Shown piece by piece: positions 16,728-25,458 of a stretch of 64,000 nucleotides of DNA. Each line of letters begins with the position of its first letter. The first letter of the stretch is position 1. Source of the stretch: Methanoculleus formosensis (GTDB taxonomy: Archaea > Halobacteriota > Methanomicrobia > Methanomicrobiales > Methanoculleaceae); contig NZ_VHLL01000007.1 of NCBI RefSeq assembly GCF_025384765.1, positions 1 to 64,000 on the forward strand, in the 5' to 3' direction. The notes under the pieces were generated by a model that saw only the letters and a program-made list of their open reading frames with translations, made no database searches and was not told the DNA's origin. A program made the position numbers and the translations under genes.

Positions 16728-17062
16728 AACTCCTGCACTTCCTGGACTTTCAGCGGCACGTCGTGCAGCGCTTTCCCGACGACTGACTTTGCAATCCTTG
16801 CCGCGTGCTCTTCGGACTCCGCACGGAAGACCTTCATCTCCAGCATGAGCCCGACAAGGGCGGTGCCGGCGACCACGAGCGCGGTGTTCAACTCCCCCTC
16901 ACAGAAGGGGCAGGCGATCATCCCTGCCTCGATCTCCACGAACTTCGCCGAGGGGTTGAGCCTTTTGCCGGCCTCGCTGATCGCAATGCTCACGGCGTCG
17001 TCCATAGACTTGACGTCTTTAATTATCCACGCTGATTCAAGCGTAACCAAATAATCCGACAT
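16724..17062 (-). CDS. UPF0212 (DUF555) family protein
   Basis: 112 residues, starting [20 protein letters not shown] at the ATG at 17062, with GGAGAG as ribosome site; the open frame reaches further upstream but that part lies opposite the nitroreductase gene. A CPFC pair ([12 protein letters not shown]) suggests metal binding. The family is confined to archaea and its role is unknown. It is upstream of, and overlaps, the PfkB kinase gene. Confidence 0.9.
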   Translation of the reverse strand: MSDYLVTLESAWIIKDVKSMDDAVSIAISEAGKRLNPSAKFVEIEAGMIACPFCEGELNTALVVAGTALVGLMLEMKVFRAESEEHAARIAKSVVGKALHDVPLKVQEVQEL

Positions 17063-17085
17063 ATTCTCTCCGAAAATGGTTAGTC

Positions 17086-17613
17086 CTACCAGGTCTCGCG
17101 GTGTACGTGCTCGTCCACCGGCATCCGTTTCATGGGTTCGAGCGGCGGCCTCCCCTTCCCGACCGCGAGGAGCGCGACGGGACGGACATGCTGCGGGAGG
17201 CCGAGAAGCTCGCGAACCTCGTTCTCCTCGAACGCCCCCGTCCAGCACGAGTGCAGGTTCCGGGCATGGGCGGCGAGCATCATGTAGGTGCAGGCGATCG
17301 TCGCGTCCTCGAGCGCGTAGAGGATCCCCCGCTCCCCGTAGTGCGACATCGACCGGACGTAGTTCGCACAGACCACCAGGACCGCCGGGGCCTCCCGGAT
17401 ATGCACCTGCTCGAGGGCCGCCGACGCGAGTTCCAGCCTGACATCGTCGTCGGTGACGACGACGAGATCCCATGCCTCGCGGTTGCCGGCGCTCGGCGCC
17501 GTACTCGCGCAGGCGAGGATGTAGTCGAGATCCTCCGGATCGAGCGGCTCCCCGGAGTATTCCCGGACCGACGACCGCGCTCTCAGAAATCGGAGGATAT
17601 CAGAGGAGTTCAT
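17086..17613 (-). CDS. Nitroreductase-family flavoprotein
   Basis: 175-residue FMN-dependent oxidoreductase. The N-terminal FMN-binding segment is [17 protein letters not shown], followed by [20 protein letters not shown], and the C-terminal half has the [15 protein letters not shown] strand typical of the family. Physiological substrate unknown. Its start overlaps the end of the upstream helical protein gene by 14 bases, suggesting translational coupling. Confidence 0.88.
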   Translation of the reverse strand: MNSSDILRFLRARSSVREYSGEPLDPEDLDYILACASTAPSAGNREAWDLVVVTDDDVRLELASAALEQVHIREAPAVLVVCANYVRSMSHYGERGILYALEDATIACTYMMLAAHARNLHSCWTGAFEENEVRELLGLPQHVRPVALLAVGKGRPPLEPMKRMPVDEHVHRETW

Positions 17614-17956
17614 GCTCTTTGAGCGTCTCCCATGCCGCCTGGGCTGCAGTTGTGGCAGCGCTGACGGCTCTTCCTATCCGTTCCGACGCAGCGCCGAGAT
17701 CCATGCTCTCCGTCAGGCTGATCGCCTCGTTGAGGTGATCGATGGCCTTCTTGAATTCGGAAAGTCCCGTATCCCCATACGCGAAGTCGAGTTCCGAGCG
17801 GATCGACTCGAGCACCATCACAAGCATCCGTTTCCCGCCGGGCTTCTCCGTGAGCGGAAACTGGATCAGGGCTGTCGTCAGGTGCGACCCCACAATCAGT
17901 TCGGATTTCGCCCGTTCGGCAAACTGATAGGTCCTGATGGCGGATTTGAGATCCAT
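17600..17956 (-). CDS. Hypothetical helical protein upstream of the nitroreductase gene
   Basis: 118 residues if translation starts at the ATG at 17956 (MDLKSAIRTYQFAERAKSEL); a slightly longer frame to 17977 is possible. The protein is almost entirely helical and ends [10 protein letters not shown]. It resembles small four-helix-bundle proteins, but no family is recognised. It overlaps the nitroreductase gene by 14 bases. Confidence 0.6.
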   Translation of the reverse strand: MDLKSAIRTYQFAERAKSELIVGSHLTTALIQFPLTEKPGGKRMLVMVLESIRSELDFAYGDTGLSEFKKAIDHLNEAISLTESMDLGAASERIGRAVSAATTAAQAAWETLKEHELL

Positions 17957-18012
17957 ACCACATACTGGAACTCTCAAGTATAAAAAGTATTGAAGGAGAA
18001 GAGGGGGACGGC

Positions 18013-18324
18013 TTATCTCGATTTCTGCTTGGTCCCGAGAGCCGACACCTTGGCGCGCCGTATGCCGCGGCGTACCCGCACGTCCATCGTAGGAGTGCCG
18101 CCGCCTCCCCTGCCGCCGCGCCCGCCGCGTCCACCGCGCCCGCCACGTCCGCCGCGCCGCTGGTCCTGCCCTTCTCTGCTCGCCCGCTTCCGGATATCCG
18201 CTGCCGGCTTGAACCGCTGGTTCGGGCCGGGTTTCTTCACTTCGCCTTCACTTGCAGGGACGAGCCGGATCTGCCCCTTGACGCCCTTGACCTGGGCCCA
18301 CTGAACACTGCCTGTCTTTCCCAT
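18013..18324 (-). CDS. DUF5350 family protein with an RGG-repeat segment
   Basis: 103 basic residues beginning MGKTGSVQWAQVKGVKGQIR, the signature of the methanogen DUF5350 family. Residues about 57-76 are a run of GGR repeats followed by GGGG, an RGG-box of the type that binds RNA in eukaryotic and some archaeal proteins. AAGGAG precedes the ATG at good distance. The extreme basic charge and the RGG run suggest nucleic-acid or ribosome binding; this is inference. Confidence 0.8.
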   Translation of the reverse strand: MGKTGSVQWAQVKGVKGQIRLVPASEGEVKKPGPNQRFKPAADIRKRASREGQDQRRGGRGGRGGRGGRGGRGGGGTPTMDVRVRRGIRRAKVSALGTKQKSR

Positions 18325-18398
18325 GATAAAACTCCTTTATATTTATGCACTGATCCGATGATAAAAGTAACCCGACCGGGAGGGACCCGGGCCGGGGA

Positions 18399-20258
18399 TC
18401 AGGAGAGTAACCGCTGGAGCTCGCGTCGGAGGGTCTCGCTGATGACCTTCCCGTCGACGCTCCCGCGGAGTTCCTGCATGACGACGCCCATCAGGGGGCC
18501 GAGCGCGCCCATACCCTTCTCCCGGGCGAATGCCTCCCGTTCGGCGACGATCCGCCGGACAATCGCCTCCACATCCGCCTGCGAGACGGCCGGCCCCATC
18601 TTCTCGATCGCCGCGTCCACCCGAACGCCCGGTTCCCCGGCGTCTCCGGCGGTCTTTGCGAGTTCGGTGAGGAGATCGGGGATCGCCTCCTTCGCCGCCC
18701 GGCCGCCCTCGACCGCCGAGAGAAGGGCAAGGATCTCCTCCTCGCTCACCCGGCCGACGTCGACGCCGTCGCGGGCGAGCTCCCGGCAGGTGGCAAGCAG
18801 CGTCCGTGCAGCAAGATTGGGGCGGACGCCGGCGGCGACCGCCTTCTCGAAGAGCGGCAGCCGTTCGGAGAACGCGACCTGCCGTGCCAGCCCTTCGTCG
18901 AGCCCGAACTCCCGAACGAACCGCTCGGCGCGGGCGGTGAGAAGTTCGGGGATCACGATCCTCTCCCAGAGGCCCCCGTCGATCGCGACCGTAAAGACGT
19001 CGGTCTCGGGGTACATCCGGGCGGCTCCCGGGAGCGGGCGCATGTAGGCGGAACTCCCCTCCTCGAGCATCTTGCGCGTCTCTTCGGGGACCCCGGAGAG
19101 CGCCATCTCCGCGCGGATCATCACCTGCTCGGCCGCGCACCCGGCGCGCTCCCTTCCCGCCGCGACAATGACGACGCAATCGTTCTCCGCGGCCCGGACG
19201 AACTCCCGGAGGCGCGCCACCTCTTCGGCCGTGACGCCGTAGGCGGGGAGCTCGTCGGTGTGGAAGATCCCGCCGACGCCGCACTTCTTCGCGTAGTCCG
19301 ACATCTCGCTCCCGAGACGCCTGCCGGGCTGAATCTCGCGCCCAACGAGCCCGGCAAACCCGCAGAGCCGGACCGCGAGGACGGCTTTCGCCTTCTTCAG
19401 GATCGCGGACTTCGTCTCGGCAAAGAGGGCGGTGACGTCGACGACGGTGTGATCGACCCGGGCACTCCGTGCCCGGAGTTCGTCCCGGATCTCAACCAGA
19501 TTGACCTGCCGCTCGACCTCGCGCCGCACCACCTCGGCGATGAGATCGAGTTCCTGGACGCCCTTGATCTCCACCCGGGCGCCGTCGGCGATGGAGACGT
19601 TGATGTCCTGCCGGATCGTCCCGAGCCCGCGCTTCACCCTCCCGGTCGAGCGGAGGATCATCCCAATATGCCCCGCGACCTCCTGGACGGCCTCGGGGGT
19701 GCGCATGCAGGGGGCGGTGGTGATCTCGACGAGCGGGATCCCCAGGCGGTCGAGGGAGAAGGTCTCGTCCTCCACCCGCTGCGCCGCCTCCTCTTCAAGG
19801 CAGATCGTCTCGACCCGGCAGCCGCCGGGAAGGGCGCCGGAGAGCGCGACGAGCGCCGTCCGCTGGAACCCGCTGGTGTTCGAACCGTCGATGACGAGCT
19901 TGCGCATCGTGTGCACCTGCTCGACCGGGGTCATATCGAGCATCTTTGCTATCGTGAGGCAGACCTCGAGCGCCTCGGGGTTCATCGGGGACGGGGGCTC
20001 CTCGTCGTGCTCCGCCAGGCAGACCGTATCATAGGTGTAGTAGCGGAACTTCCGGACGAGTTTCATCTCCTCCCGCGCCGCCCGGTCGATCTCCCCGAGC
20101 TCGCTCTCCGTCGCCCGGAGGTAGCGGTAAAACTCCCCCGTCCGCTCGGAGACGTCGCGGAGGCAGGTCGGGCAGCGGCAGAAGAGCTTCTCGGCGGTGT
20201 CGAGCTGCTGGTGGATCTCGATGCCGGCCTTGAGGCCGAGTTTCCCGTAGTCCATCAT
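18399..20258 (-). CDS. gatE: Glu-tRNA(Gln) amidotransferase subunit E
   Basis: About 619 residues: the tRNA-binding, glutamyl-kinase partner of GatD, which converts Glu-tRNA(Gln) to Gln-tRNA(Gln) in archaea. The kinase part opens LGLKAGIEIHQQLDTAEKLF and contains FCRCPTC; an inserted AspRS-like GAD domain lies in the middle, and the C-terminal YqeY-like tail binds the tRNA elbow. I placed the start at ATG 20258, which overlaps the gatD stop (ATGA); the longer frame upstream is only the gatD complement in another phase. Confidence 0.95.
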   Translation of the reverse strand: MMDYGKLGLKAGIEIHQQLDTAEKLFCRCPTCLRDVSERTGEFYRYLRATESELGEIDRAAREEMKLVRKFRYYTYDTVCLAEHDEEPPSPMNPEALEVCLTIAKMLDMTPVEQVHTMRKLVIDGSNTSGFQRTALVALSGALPGGCRVETICLEEEAAQRVEDETFSLDRLGIPLVEITTAPCMRTPEAVQEVAGHIGMILRSTGRVKRGLGTIRQDINVSIADGARVEIKGVQELDLIAEVVRREVERQVNLVEIRDELRARSARVDHTVVDVTALFAETKSAILKKAKAVLAVRLCGFAGLVGREIQPGRRLGSEMSDYAKKCGVGGIFHTDELPAYGVTAEEVARLREFVRAAENDCVVIVAAGRERAGCAAEQVMIRAEMALSGVPEETRKMLEEGSSAYMRPLPGAARMYPETDVFTVAIDGGLWERIVIPELLTARAERFVREFGLDEGLARQVAFSERLPLFEKAVAAGVRPNLAARTLLATCRELARDGVDVGRVSEEEILALLSAVEGGRAAKEAIPDLLTELAKTAGDAGEPGVRVDAAIEKMGPAVSQADVEAIVRRIVAEREAFAREKGMGALGPLMGVVMQELRGSVDGKVISETLRRELQRLLS

Positions 20259-21487
20259 GGGATCGACCTCCGCCGGATCTCGCCCGCGAGATCGGTCTCT
20301 ATCAGCGTCTTCGCCCGTTCGGGATCTCTCTCGTTCCCGAGCACCCACATCAGTTTGACGAGCGCCGCTTCAGGCAGCATATCCTCGCCCTCGACGACCC
20401 CGGCGGCGAGGAGATCCCTTCCTGTGTTGTAGACCCGGTCGCAGACCCGGCCGTGCAGGCACTGCGACGTCATGACGACGGTCGTCCCGTCCTCGATCAT
20501 CTCCCGGACCTTCGGGACCCAGTCCGTTGCCACGTGCCCGAGCCCCGTCCCCGATATGACCAGACCGGCGTAGCCCTCGAAGACGTCGAGGACGCTCGCA
20601 GGCATCCCGGGGTAGAAGTGGAGGAGAGCGCACCGCTCTTCGAGCGCGTCATGGAGTTCAGGCTCCTGTGCACCCCGGCGGACCGCCTCGTCCGAGAGGG
20701 TGACTGAGAGGGAGGGGTAGTCGACGTAGCCGAGCGGTTCCATCCCCATGCTCTGGAAGGAGTCGCGCCGGGAGGTGTGCATCTTGCGGACTCTCGTCGC
20801 CCGGTGGATCGCGCAGCGGTCGTCGTTCGTCGTCGCGTGCATCACCACCGCCACCTCGCCGAGATCGCCGGCGGCGACGGCGGCGCTACAGAGGGTGTTC
20901 ATGGCATTGTCGGAACTCGGGCGGTCGGCAGACCGCTGCGACCCGACAAAGACGATCGGCACCGGCGTCTTGAGCATGAACCTGACCGCCGCCGCCGAGT
21001 AGGCCATCGTGTCGGTGCCGTGGGTGACGATCACCCCGGTGACGCCGGTCCGGATCTCGTCATAGACCGCCCGGGCGAGTTCCCGCCAGAGCGCCGGCTT
21101 CATATTCTCCGAGAGGATGCTTGCGATCTGGCGGTCGCGGTAGCGGGCGACGTCCCCGAGTTCAGGGATCGCCCGCAGGATATCGCTCGCCGAGAACTGG
21201 CTCATCACCGCGCCGCTCCGGTAGTCCACCCTGCTCGCGATCGTCCCGCCGGTGGATATGACGGCGAGTTCCGGGAGGTCGGGGTTCTGGACGACGACCC
21301 CGGCGCCTGCCGGCGGCTGCGGGGCGGGGCGCTCAACGAACTCGATCTTCTCGGGCGACGCCCCGATGTTGTAGCCGCTCTCCAGTTTGACGACGGCCAT
21401 CCCGTCCCGTTCGGCGATATAGGTGCCGGTGAGCGCGGTACCGCCGTTTGTGTACCGCACCAGGTCTCCGGTCTCGAGTCTCTCCAT
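20255..21487 (-). CDS. gatD: Glu-tRNA(Gln) amidotransferase subunit D (asparaginase-like)
   Basis: 410 residues. The N-terminal SH3-like domain (about 1-75) is followed by an L-asparaginase fold with ISTGGTIASRVDYRSG (first catalytic Thr) and VTHGTDTMAYSAAAV (second Thr with the Asp). It releases ammonia from Gln or Asn for GatE. Order argH-gatD-gatE with one- to four-base overlaps makes a single transcription unit. Confidence 0.96.
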   Translation of the reverse strand: MERLETGDLVRYTNGGTALTGTYIAERDGMAVVKLESGYNIGASPEKIEFVERPAPQPPAGAGVVVQNPDLPELAVISTGGTIASRVDYRSGAVMSQFSASDILRAIPELGDVARYRDRQIASILSENMKPALWRELARAVYDEIRTGVTGVIVTHGTDTMAYSAAAVRFMLKTPVPIVFVGSQRSADRPSSDNAMNTLCSAAVAAGDLGEVAVVMHATTNDDRCAIHRATRVRKMHTSRRDSFQSMGMEPLGYVDYPSLSVTLSDEAVRRGAQEPELHDALEERCALLHFYPGMPASVLDVFEGYAGLVISGTGLGHVATDWVPKVREMIEDGTTVVMTSQCLHGRVCDRVYNTGRDLLAAGVVEGEDMLPEAALVKLMWVLGNERDPERAKTLIETDLAGEIRRRSIP

Positions 21488-22965
21488 TATGCTGCAAACC
21501 TCCGTGCTTTCAGGATAAGGTCTTCAAATGCGCTTGATAGTGCTGATTCAGTCTCCTCCGCCCACTCTTCGTCGCGGGCAAGGAGTTCTCTCTGTTCATC
21601 GATCTGAACGGCAACCGCCGCGGGCGCCGGGCCGCCGACGATGCTCCGCACCGCAACAGCGTGGGCCGGGTCGAGAACGGCATCGATCCGCTCCTGGTTC
21701 AGCCCCCGTTCCACGACCGAGATCCCGGCCGCTTCCCGGGCGGCGCCCTCGACCGTGGCGAGGTCGAGCGAGCCGTGCCGTACCGCCCGCCCGACGATGC
21801 GGTGGGCGGTGCGGAAGGGAAGTCCATACTCCCGGACGAGGACGTCCGCAAGCTCCGTCGCGGTAGAAAAGCCCCTGCCCGCCTCGGCGGCCATCCGCTC
21901 CGTGTTGAAGGTGGCGGTGCCGATCATCCCTGCGAGGAGCGGGATGCTCTGTTGGGCGCCCTCCACACCCCGCCGGAGGTGAGGGGTCAGCTCCTGGAGG
22001 TCGCGGTTGTAACTCATGGGGAGACCCTTGACGATGGTGACCGCCGCGGTGAGTGCACCGGCAACCGTCCCGGCTTTTGCCCGCATGATCTCGGCCACAT
22101 CCGGGTTCTTCTTCTGGGGCATGATCGAGGAGGAGGAGCAGTAGGCGTCTTCGAGCTGGACGAACCCGACGAACGCCGTGCTCCAGAGGACGAGCTCTTC
22201 ACAGAGCCGGCTCGCCGTCGTCATCATGGCCGTTGTATCGGCGAGCACCTCGATCGCGAAGTCCCGGGCGGCGACCGCGTCCATGCTGTTTGGTGCCGGG
22301 CGGGAGAAACCGAGGAGAGCCGCAGTGTAGGCACGGTCGAGGGGGAACCCGGTCGAGGCGAACGCCGCTGAGCCGAGGGGGGAGACGTCCACCCGGGCAT
22401 ACGCTTCGCGCAATCTGGCCGTATCCCGGGAGAAGGCCTGCTCGTAGGCGAGGAGGTAGTGGGCGAGCGTCGTGGGCTGGGCGTGCTGGAGGTGGGTGAA
22501 GCCCGGCATCACCGTCTCCGTGTGGGCGGCGGCGACGTCGAGAAGGGTCCGCCGGAGGTCGGCAAGCGACCGCACGAGGGCGATCATCTCTTCTTTGAGC
22601 CGAATCCGTATGCAGGTCGCGACCTCGTCGTTCCTGGACCTGCCCATGTGGAGGCGGCCGCCGAAGTCCTCGCCGACCCGATCGATGAGGCAGGCTTCCT
22701 TGCCCGCGTGGACGTCCTCGAACTTCTCGTCGAACGCCTCCTCCGGGATGCCGTGGTCGTGGAGGTCGAGGAGCGCCGCCATCAGGGCCCGTGCCGGGGC
22801 CTCATTGATGATATCCTGCCGCACAAGGCCGAGGAGGTGCGCCATGTCCACGAGGAGATCCGCCTCCGCGATCCAGCGGTCGGTCTCCATCGATGCAAGA
22901 AAGTGCTCGAGATCGCCCGACCGTTCACCGGCGAGACGGCCCTGCCGAATCTGATCCGAACGCAT
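21487..22965 (-). CDS. argH: Argininosuccinate lyase
   Basis: 492 residues, last step of arginine synthesis, cleaving argininosuccinate to arginine and fumarate. Fumarase/aspartase superfamily signature SSSIMPQKKNPDVAEIM, plus GRSRNDEVATCIRIRLKEEM and TVMPGFTHLQHAQPTTLAHY. It is the first gene of argH-gatD-gatE and shares one base with gatD (ATAATG). No clear ribosome site is seen before its ATG, suggesting a short leader. Confidence 0.96.
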   Translation of the reverse strand: MRSDQIRQGRLAGERSGDLEHFLASMETDRWIAEADLLVDMAHLLGLVRQDIINEAPARALMAALLDLHDHGIPEEAFDEKFEDVHAGKEACLIDRVGEDFGGRLHMGRSRNDEVATCIRIRLKEEMIALVRSLADLRRTLLDVAAAHTETVMPGFTHLQHAQPTTLAHYLLAYEQAFSRDTARLREAYARVDVSPLGSAAFASTGFPLDRAYTAALLGFSRPAPNSMDAVAARDFAIEVLADTTAMMTTASRLCEELVLWSTAFVGFVQLEDAYCSSSSIMPQKKNPDVAEIMRAKAGTVAGALTAAVTIVKGLPMSYNRDLQELTPHLRRGVEGAQQSIPLLAGMIGTATFNTERMAAEAGRGFSTATELADVLVREYGLPFRTAHRIVGRAVRHGSLDLATVEGAAREAAGISVVERGLNQERIDAVLDPAHAVAVRSIVGGPAPAAVAVQIDEQRELLARDEEWAEETESALSSAFEDLILKARRFAA

Positions 22966-23062
22966 TATATCAACAGTCCTGTCTGTATCGTTTGGCCGCG
23001 GGGGAGATTAAAACAACGCACGGATAGGATGGTTGCTCTGGATCTTCTCCGGTTCACCCCGG

Positions 23063-23112
23063 GCAGTGGACCGTGGTGGGCATCACAATGGAGAGTCTCC
23101 CGCGCACGGCAC
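23063..23112. repeat. Fragment of the G-rich intergenic repeat family
   Basis: Contains GCAGTGGACCGTGGTGGG at 23063-23080, the recurring core box found also at 58526 and 59306 and, in the other orientation, at 48018. It passes directly into the tnpB remnant. Confidence 0.6.
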
Positions 23113-23113
23113 C

Positions 23114-23245
23114 CATCATGACTGCGACGTCAACACGGCGGTCAATATCAAGAGAAACGCCGGAGAAGATCAGAATCCTTTCGGGGTAGCGGGTTCGGAA
23201 CGCACCATTGTGCCCGTGAACCCGGTCCCGATAGAGAAAGGATGA
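23114..23245 (+). pseudogene. tnpB: C-terminal remnant of IS200/IS605-type TnpB
   Basis: The frame reads HDCDVNTAVNIKRNAG and ends PVPIEKG-stop. DxDVNxAxNI is the third RuvC motif of TnpB, the RNA-guided nuclease of IS605 elements (and ancestor of Cas12). Only the last 40 or so residues survive; the RuvC I and II motifs, zinc finger and tnpA are absent. The element is dead, but its right end follows at 23246. Confidence 0.75.
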
Positions 23246-23278
23246 AGCAGGAGGCCTCGCCCCGAAGGGCGGGGTAGT
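23246..23278 (+). mobile_element. Right end hairpin of the IS200/IS605 remnant
   Basis: Right after the tnpB stop comes GAAGCAGGAGGC and a hairpin, CCTCGCCC/GGGCGGGG at 23255-23274 with a CGAA loop, then GTAGTTT. This is the usual right end of IS605-group elements, which also encodes the 3' part of the TnpB guide RNA. The end abuts the stop codon of the HMA gene on the other strand. Confidence 0.7.
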
Positions 23279-23512
23279 TTACTTATCTTTAACCTGAGAT
23301 TTTATGACTACATATCCAAGTGCAGTAATGGCCTTTTCGACATCCTCGACGGATGTTTTCTCAGCATCAAAGTCAAATTTTACTTTGCTTGCGTTAAACA
23401 GCACCTTTACACTCTCTTTTTCCACACCGGCCAGAGATTTTGTTGCTTGTTCAATCTTCTGGACACATGACGGGCAGGCCAATGCTTCTAACTGGATCGT
23501 TGCTTTCTTCAT
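23279..23512 (-). CDS. Heavy-metal-associated (HMA) domain protein
   Basis: 77 residues, one ferredoxin-like HMA domain. The metal pair is Cys14 and Cys17 in LEALACPSCVQKIEQATKSL. It is probably a soluble metallochaperone for the P-type ATPase encoded next to it, which lacks its own HMA domain. I chose ATG 23512 over the GTG two codons upstream because GGAGAGG then stands five bases away. Composition is A+T rich compared with the core genome. Confidence 0.85.
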   Translation of the reverse strand: MKKATIQLEALACPSCVQKIEQATKSLAGVEKESVKVLFNASKVKFDFDAEKTSVEDVEKAITALGYVVIKSQVKDK

Positions 23513-23535
23513 CTTCACCTCTCCTTAACCTCATA

Positions 23536-25392
23536 TCATAATCTGTACCGGAGGAGTCGCATTCCGTTTAGAATTACGACCAATATGCTTGCTTCGTGTA
23601 CCAGCATCGCTATCGACATGTTCATCCAGTCACTTAAAAATACACTGGCAAGCAGGACTAACACAACTCCTACTGCGATAACGATATTCTGGTGCATGTT
23701 AGCAGCCGTTGCTTTTGTTAAGCCCAGTGCATGTGGCAGGCGACTGAAATCCGAATTCATCAGGACGACATCCGATGTTTCAATCGCGACATCTGTGCCG
23801 CCCCCCATAGCAATCCCGATATGCGCCAGAGCAAGGGATGGGCTATCGTTTACTCCGTCTCCAACGAATGCTACGATATGACCTTTAGATTGTAACCCTT
23901 CAATATATTTCGACTTATCTCCGGGTAACATATGTCCGTGCGCTTCTGTCAAACCCAGTTCACGCGCCACCAGATCAACTGTCCCCTGGTTGTCTCCCGA
24001 GAGAACTACCAGATTTTTAACGCCCAATTTCTTTAATTTTTGCAGGTCCTCCCTTACACCCGGACGGGTCTGGTCACGGATACCCATCAGTGCTTTCAGT
24101 TCGCCATCGACGGATGTTAAAACAAGGGAGTTTCCGCTCTTTCCGAATCGGGCAATGTCTGCATGGGCCTTTTCAGATAAATGAACATCCTCCCGCTCCA
24201 TGAGCGCAACATTGCCTACCGCAACCCTGTGTCCATCGATGTAAGCGACAATTCCAGCGCCTTTTACAACATCCGTTCGTTCTACTCGACGTAGTTGTAT
24301 ATCTCCGATGTATTCTACAATTGCATTGGCCAGGGGATGGTCCGATTCACTTTCAACGCTTGCAAGATACGCTAATACCTCTCGAACGTCGTCCGCGTAA
24401 AATTCTTTGTCGGCTACTTTTGGATTGCCTATCGTCAATGTACCTGTTTTGTCGAAAACGATGGTATCGACCCTGCTAAAATCGCCGATAACTTCACTGC
24501 CTTTTAAAAGAACGCCATGCCGTGCTCCGTTACCAATGCCCGCTACGTTTGAAACGGGTACGCCGATGACCAGTGCGCCGGGGCATCCCAGAACCAGTAA
24601 TGTGATGGCCAGTTCAACATCTCGCGAAATTAACCATGTGATGATGGCAAGCCCTAAAACTGCCGGAGTATAGTATTTAGAAAATTTATCAATGAAGCGT
24701 TCCGCTTCGGATTTTGAATCCTGCGCTTCTTCAACCAACTCTATAATTCTACCAAAAGTAGTATCTTCACCTACACGGTCGGCGACAATCTGAAGTGTTC
24801 CATTCTCCAGAATCGTTCCGGCATATACACCTGAATCTTTCTTTTTTCCGACCGGGACGGACTCGCCGGTGATACTTGCTTCGTTGATGTGGCCAACTCC
24901 AGACAGAACGGTTCCATCAACAGGAACCTTCGCACCGGTCTTCACCAGTAATATATCGCCCTCATCGACTTCATCCACATTTACTTCTTCAAATACACCA
25001 TTCTCCATCTGTTTTAGGGCGCTTTCCGGCGCCATTTCGGTCAACTCTTTTATGGCCGAACGCGTCTTGTTCAATGTCCGCTGCTCCAGATAAGCACCGA
25101 ACAAGAACAAGAAGGTGACAATGGCGGATTCTTCAAAATTCCTGAGGAGAAACGCCCCGATGACCGCGACGGTGACTAGAACATCAATACTGACGACTCT
25201 AACCTTCAATGCTTGATAGGCCTGGATTGCAATAGGCGCAACCCCTAAAATTGAAGCGATGGCCAGGGACCAGGTAGCCACAGTCTCATTATTAAAACCC
25301 AGTCCACTGATAAACCCGAGAACGATCAGAATAGCGCAGATCAGCGTTATATGATTTTTCTTACTCAGTATAAATCTCTGCAAAACGCTCAC
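23536..25392 (-). CDS. P1B-type heavy-metal translocating ATPase
   Basis: 618 residues. Membrane helices flank an actuator domain (ASITGESVPVGKK), the phosphorylation site DKTGTLT (Asp314), the ATP-binding HP motif (ESESDHPLANAIVEY) and the hinge VGDGVNDSPSL. The membrane metal motif is CPG (Cys270) in GCPGALVIG instead of the usual CPC, and there is no N-terminal HMA domain; the HMA protein is a separate gene 23 bases downstream. The metal is therefore uncertain. GTG start. A+T-rich, clostridial-looking codon use suggests transfer. Confidence 0.9.
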   Translation of the reverse strand: MSVLQRFILSKKNHITLICAILIVLGFISGLGFNNETVATWSLAIASILGVAPIAIQAYQALKVRVVSIDVLVTVAVIGAFLLRNFEESAIVTFLFLFGAYLEQRTLNKTRSAIKELTEMAPESALKQMENGVFEEVNVDEVDEGDILLVKTGAKVPVDGTVLSGVGHINEASITGESVPVGKKKDSGVYAGTILENGTLQIVADRVGEDTTFGRIIELVEEAQDSKSEAERFIDKFSKYYTPAVLGLAIITWLISRDVELAITLLVLGCPGALVIGVPVSNVAGIGNGARHGVLLKGSEVIGDFSRVDTIVFDKTGTLTIGNPKVADKEFYADDVREVLAYLASVESESDHPLANAIVEYIGDIQLRRVERTDVVKGAGIVAYIDGHRVAVGNVALMEREDVHLSEKAHADIARFGKSGNSLVLTSVDGELKALMGIRDQTRPGVREDLQKLKKLGVKNLVVLSGDNQGTVDLVARELGLTEAHGHMLPGDKSKYIEGLQSKGHIVAFVGDGVNDSPSLALAHIGIAMGGGTDVAIETSDVVLMNSDFSRLPHALGLTKATAANMHQNIVIAVGVVLVLLASVFLSDWMNMSIAMLVHEASILVVILNGMRLLRYRL

Positions 25393-25418
25393 CGTCTTCT
25401 CTGTATTATAACGATCTA

Positions 25419-25458
25419 AGCACGATATGCCCTATCCAGCACGATATGCCCTATCCAG
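25419..25458. repeat. Perfect 19-bp tandem duplication at a gene end
   Basis: AGCACGATATGCCCTATCC occurs twice in a row (25419-25437, 25438-25456) plus AG. The second copy encodes the last residues of the RIC-like protein; without the duplication that protein would end one residue earlier at an equivalent TAG. Confidence 0.9.

Noticed and set aside
19260-20432. 390-codon plus-strand frame opposite gatE
   Set aside because: Antisense artefact rich in Asp, Arg and Leu, no recognisable fold, and gatE is certain.
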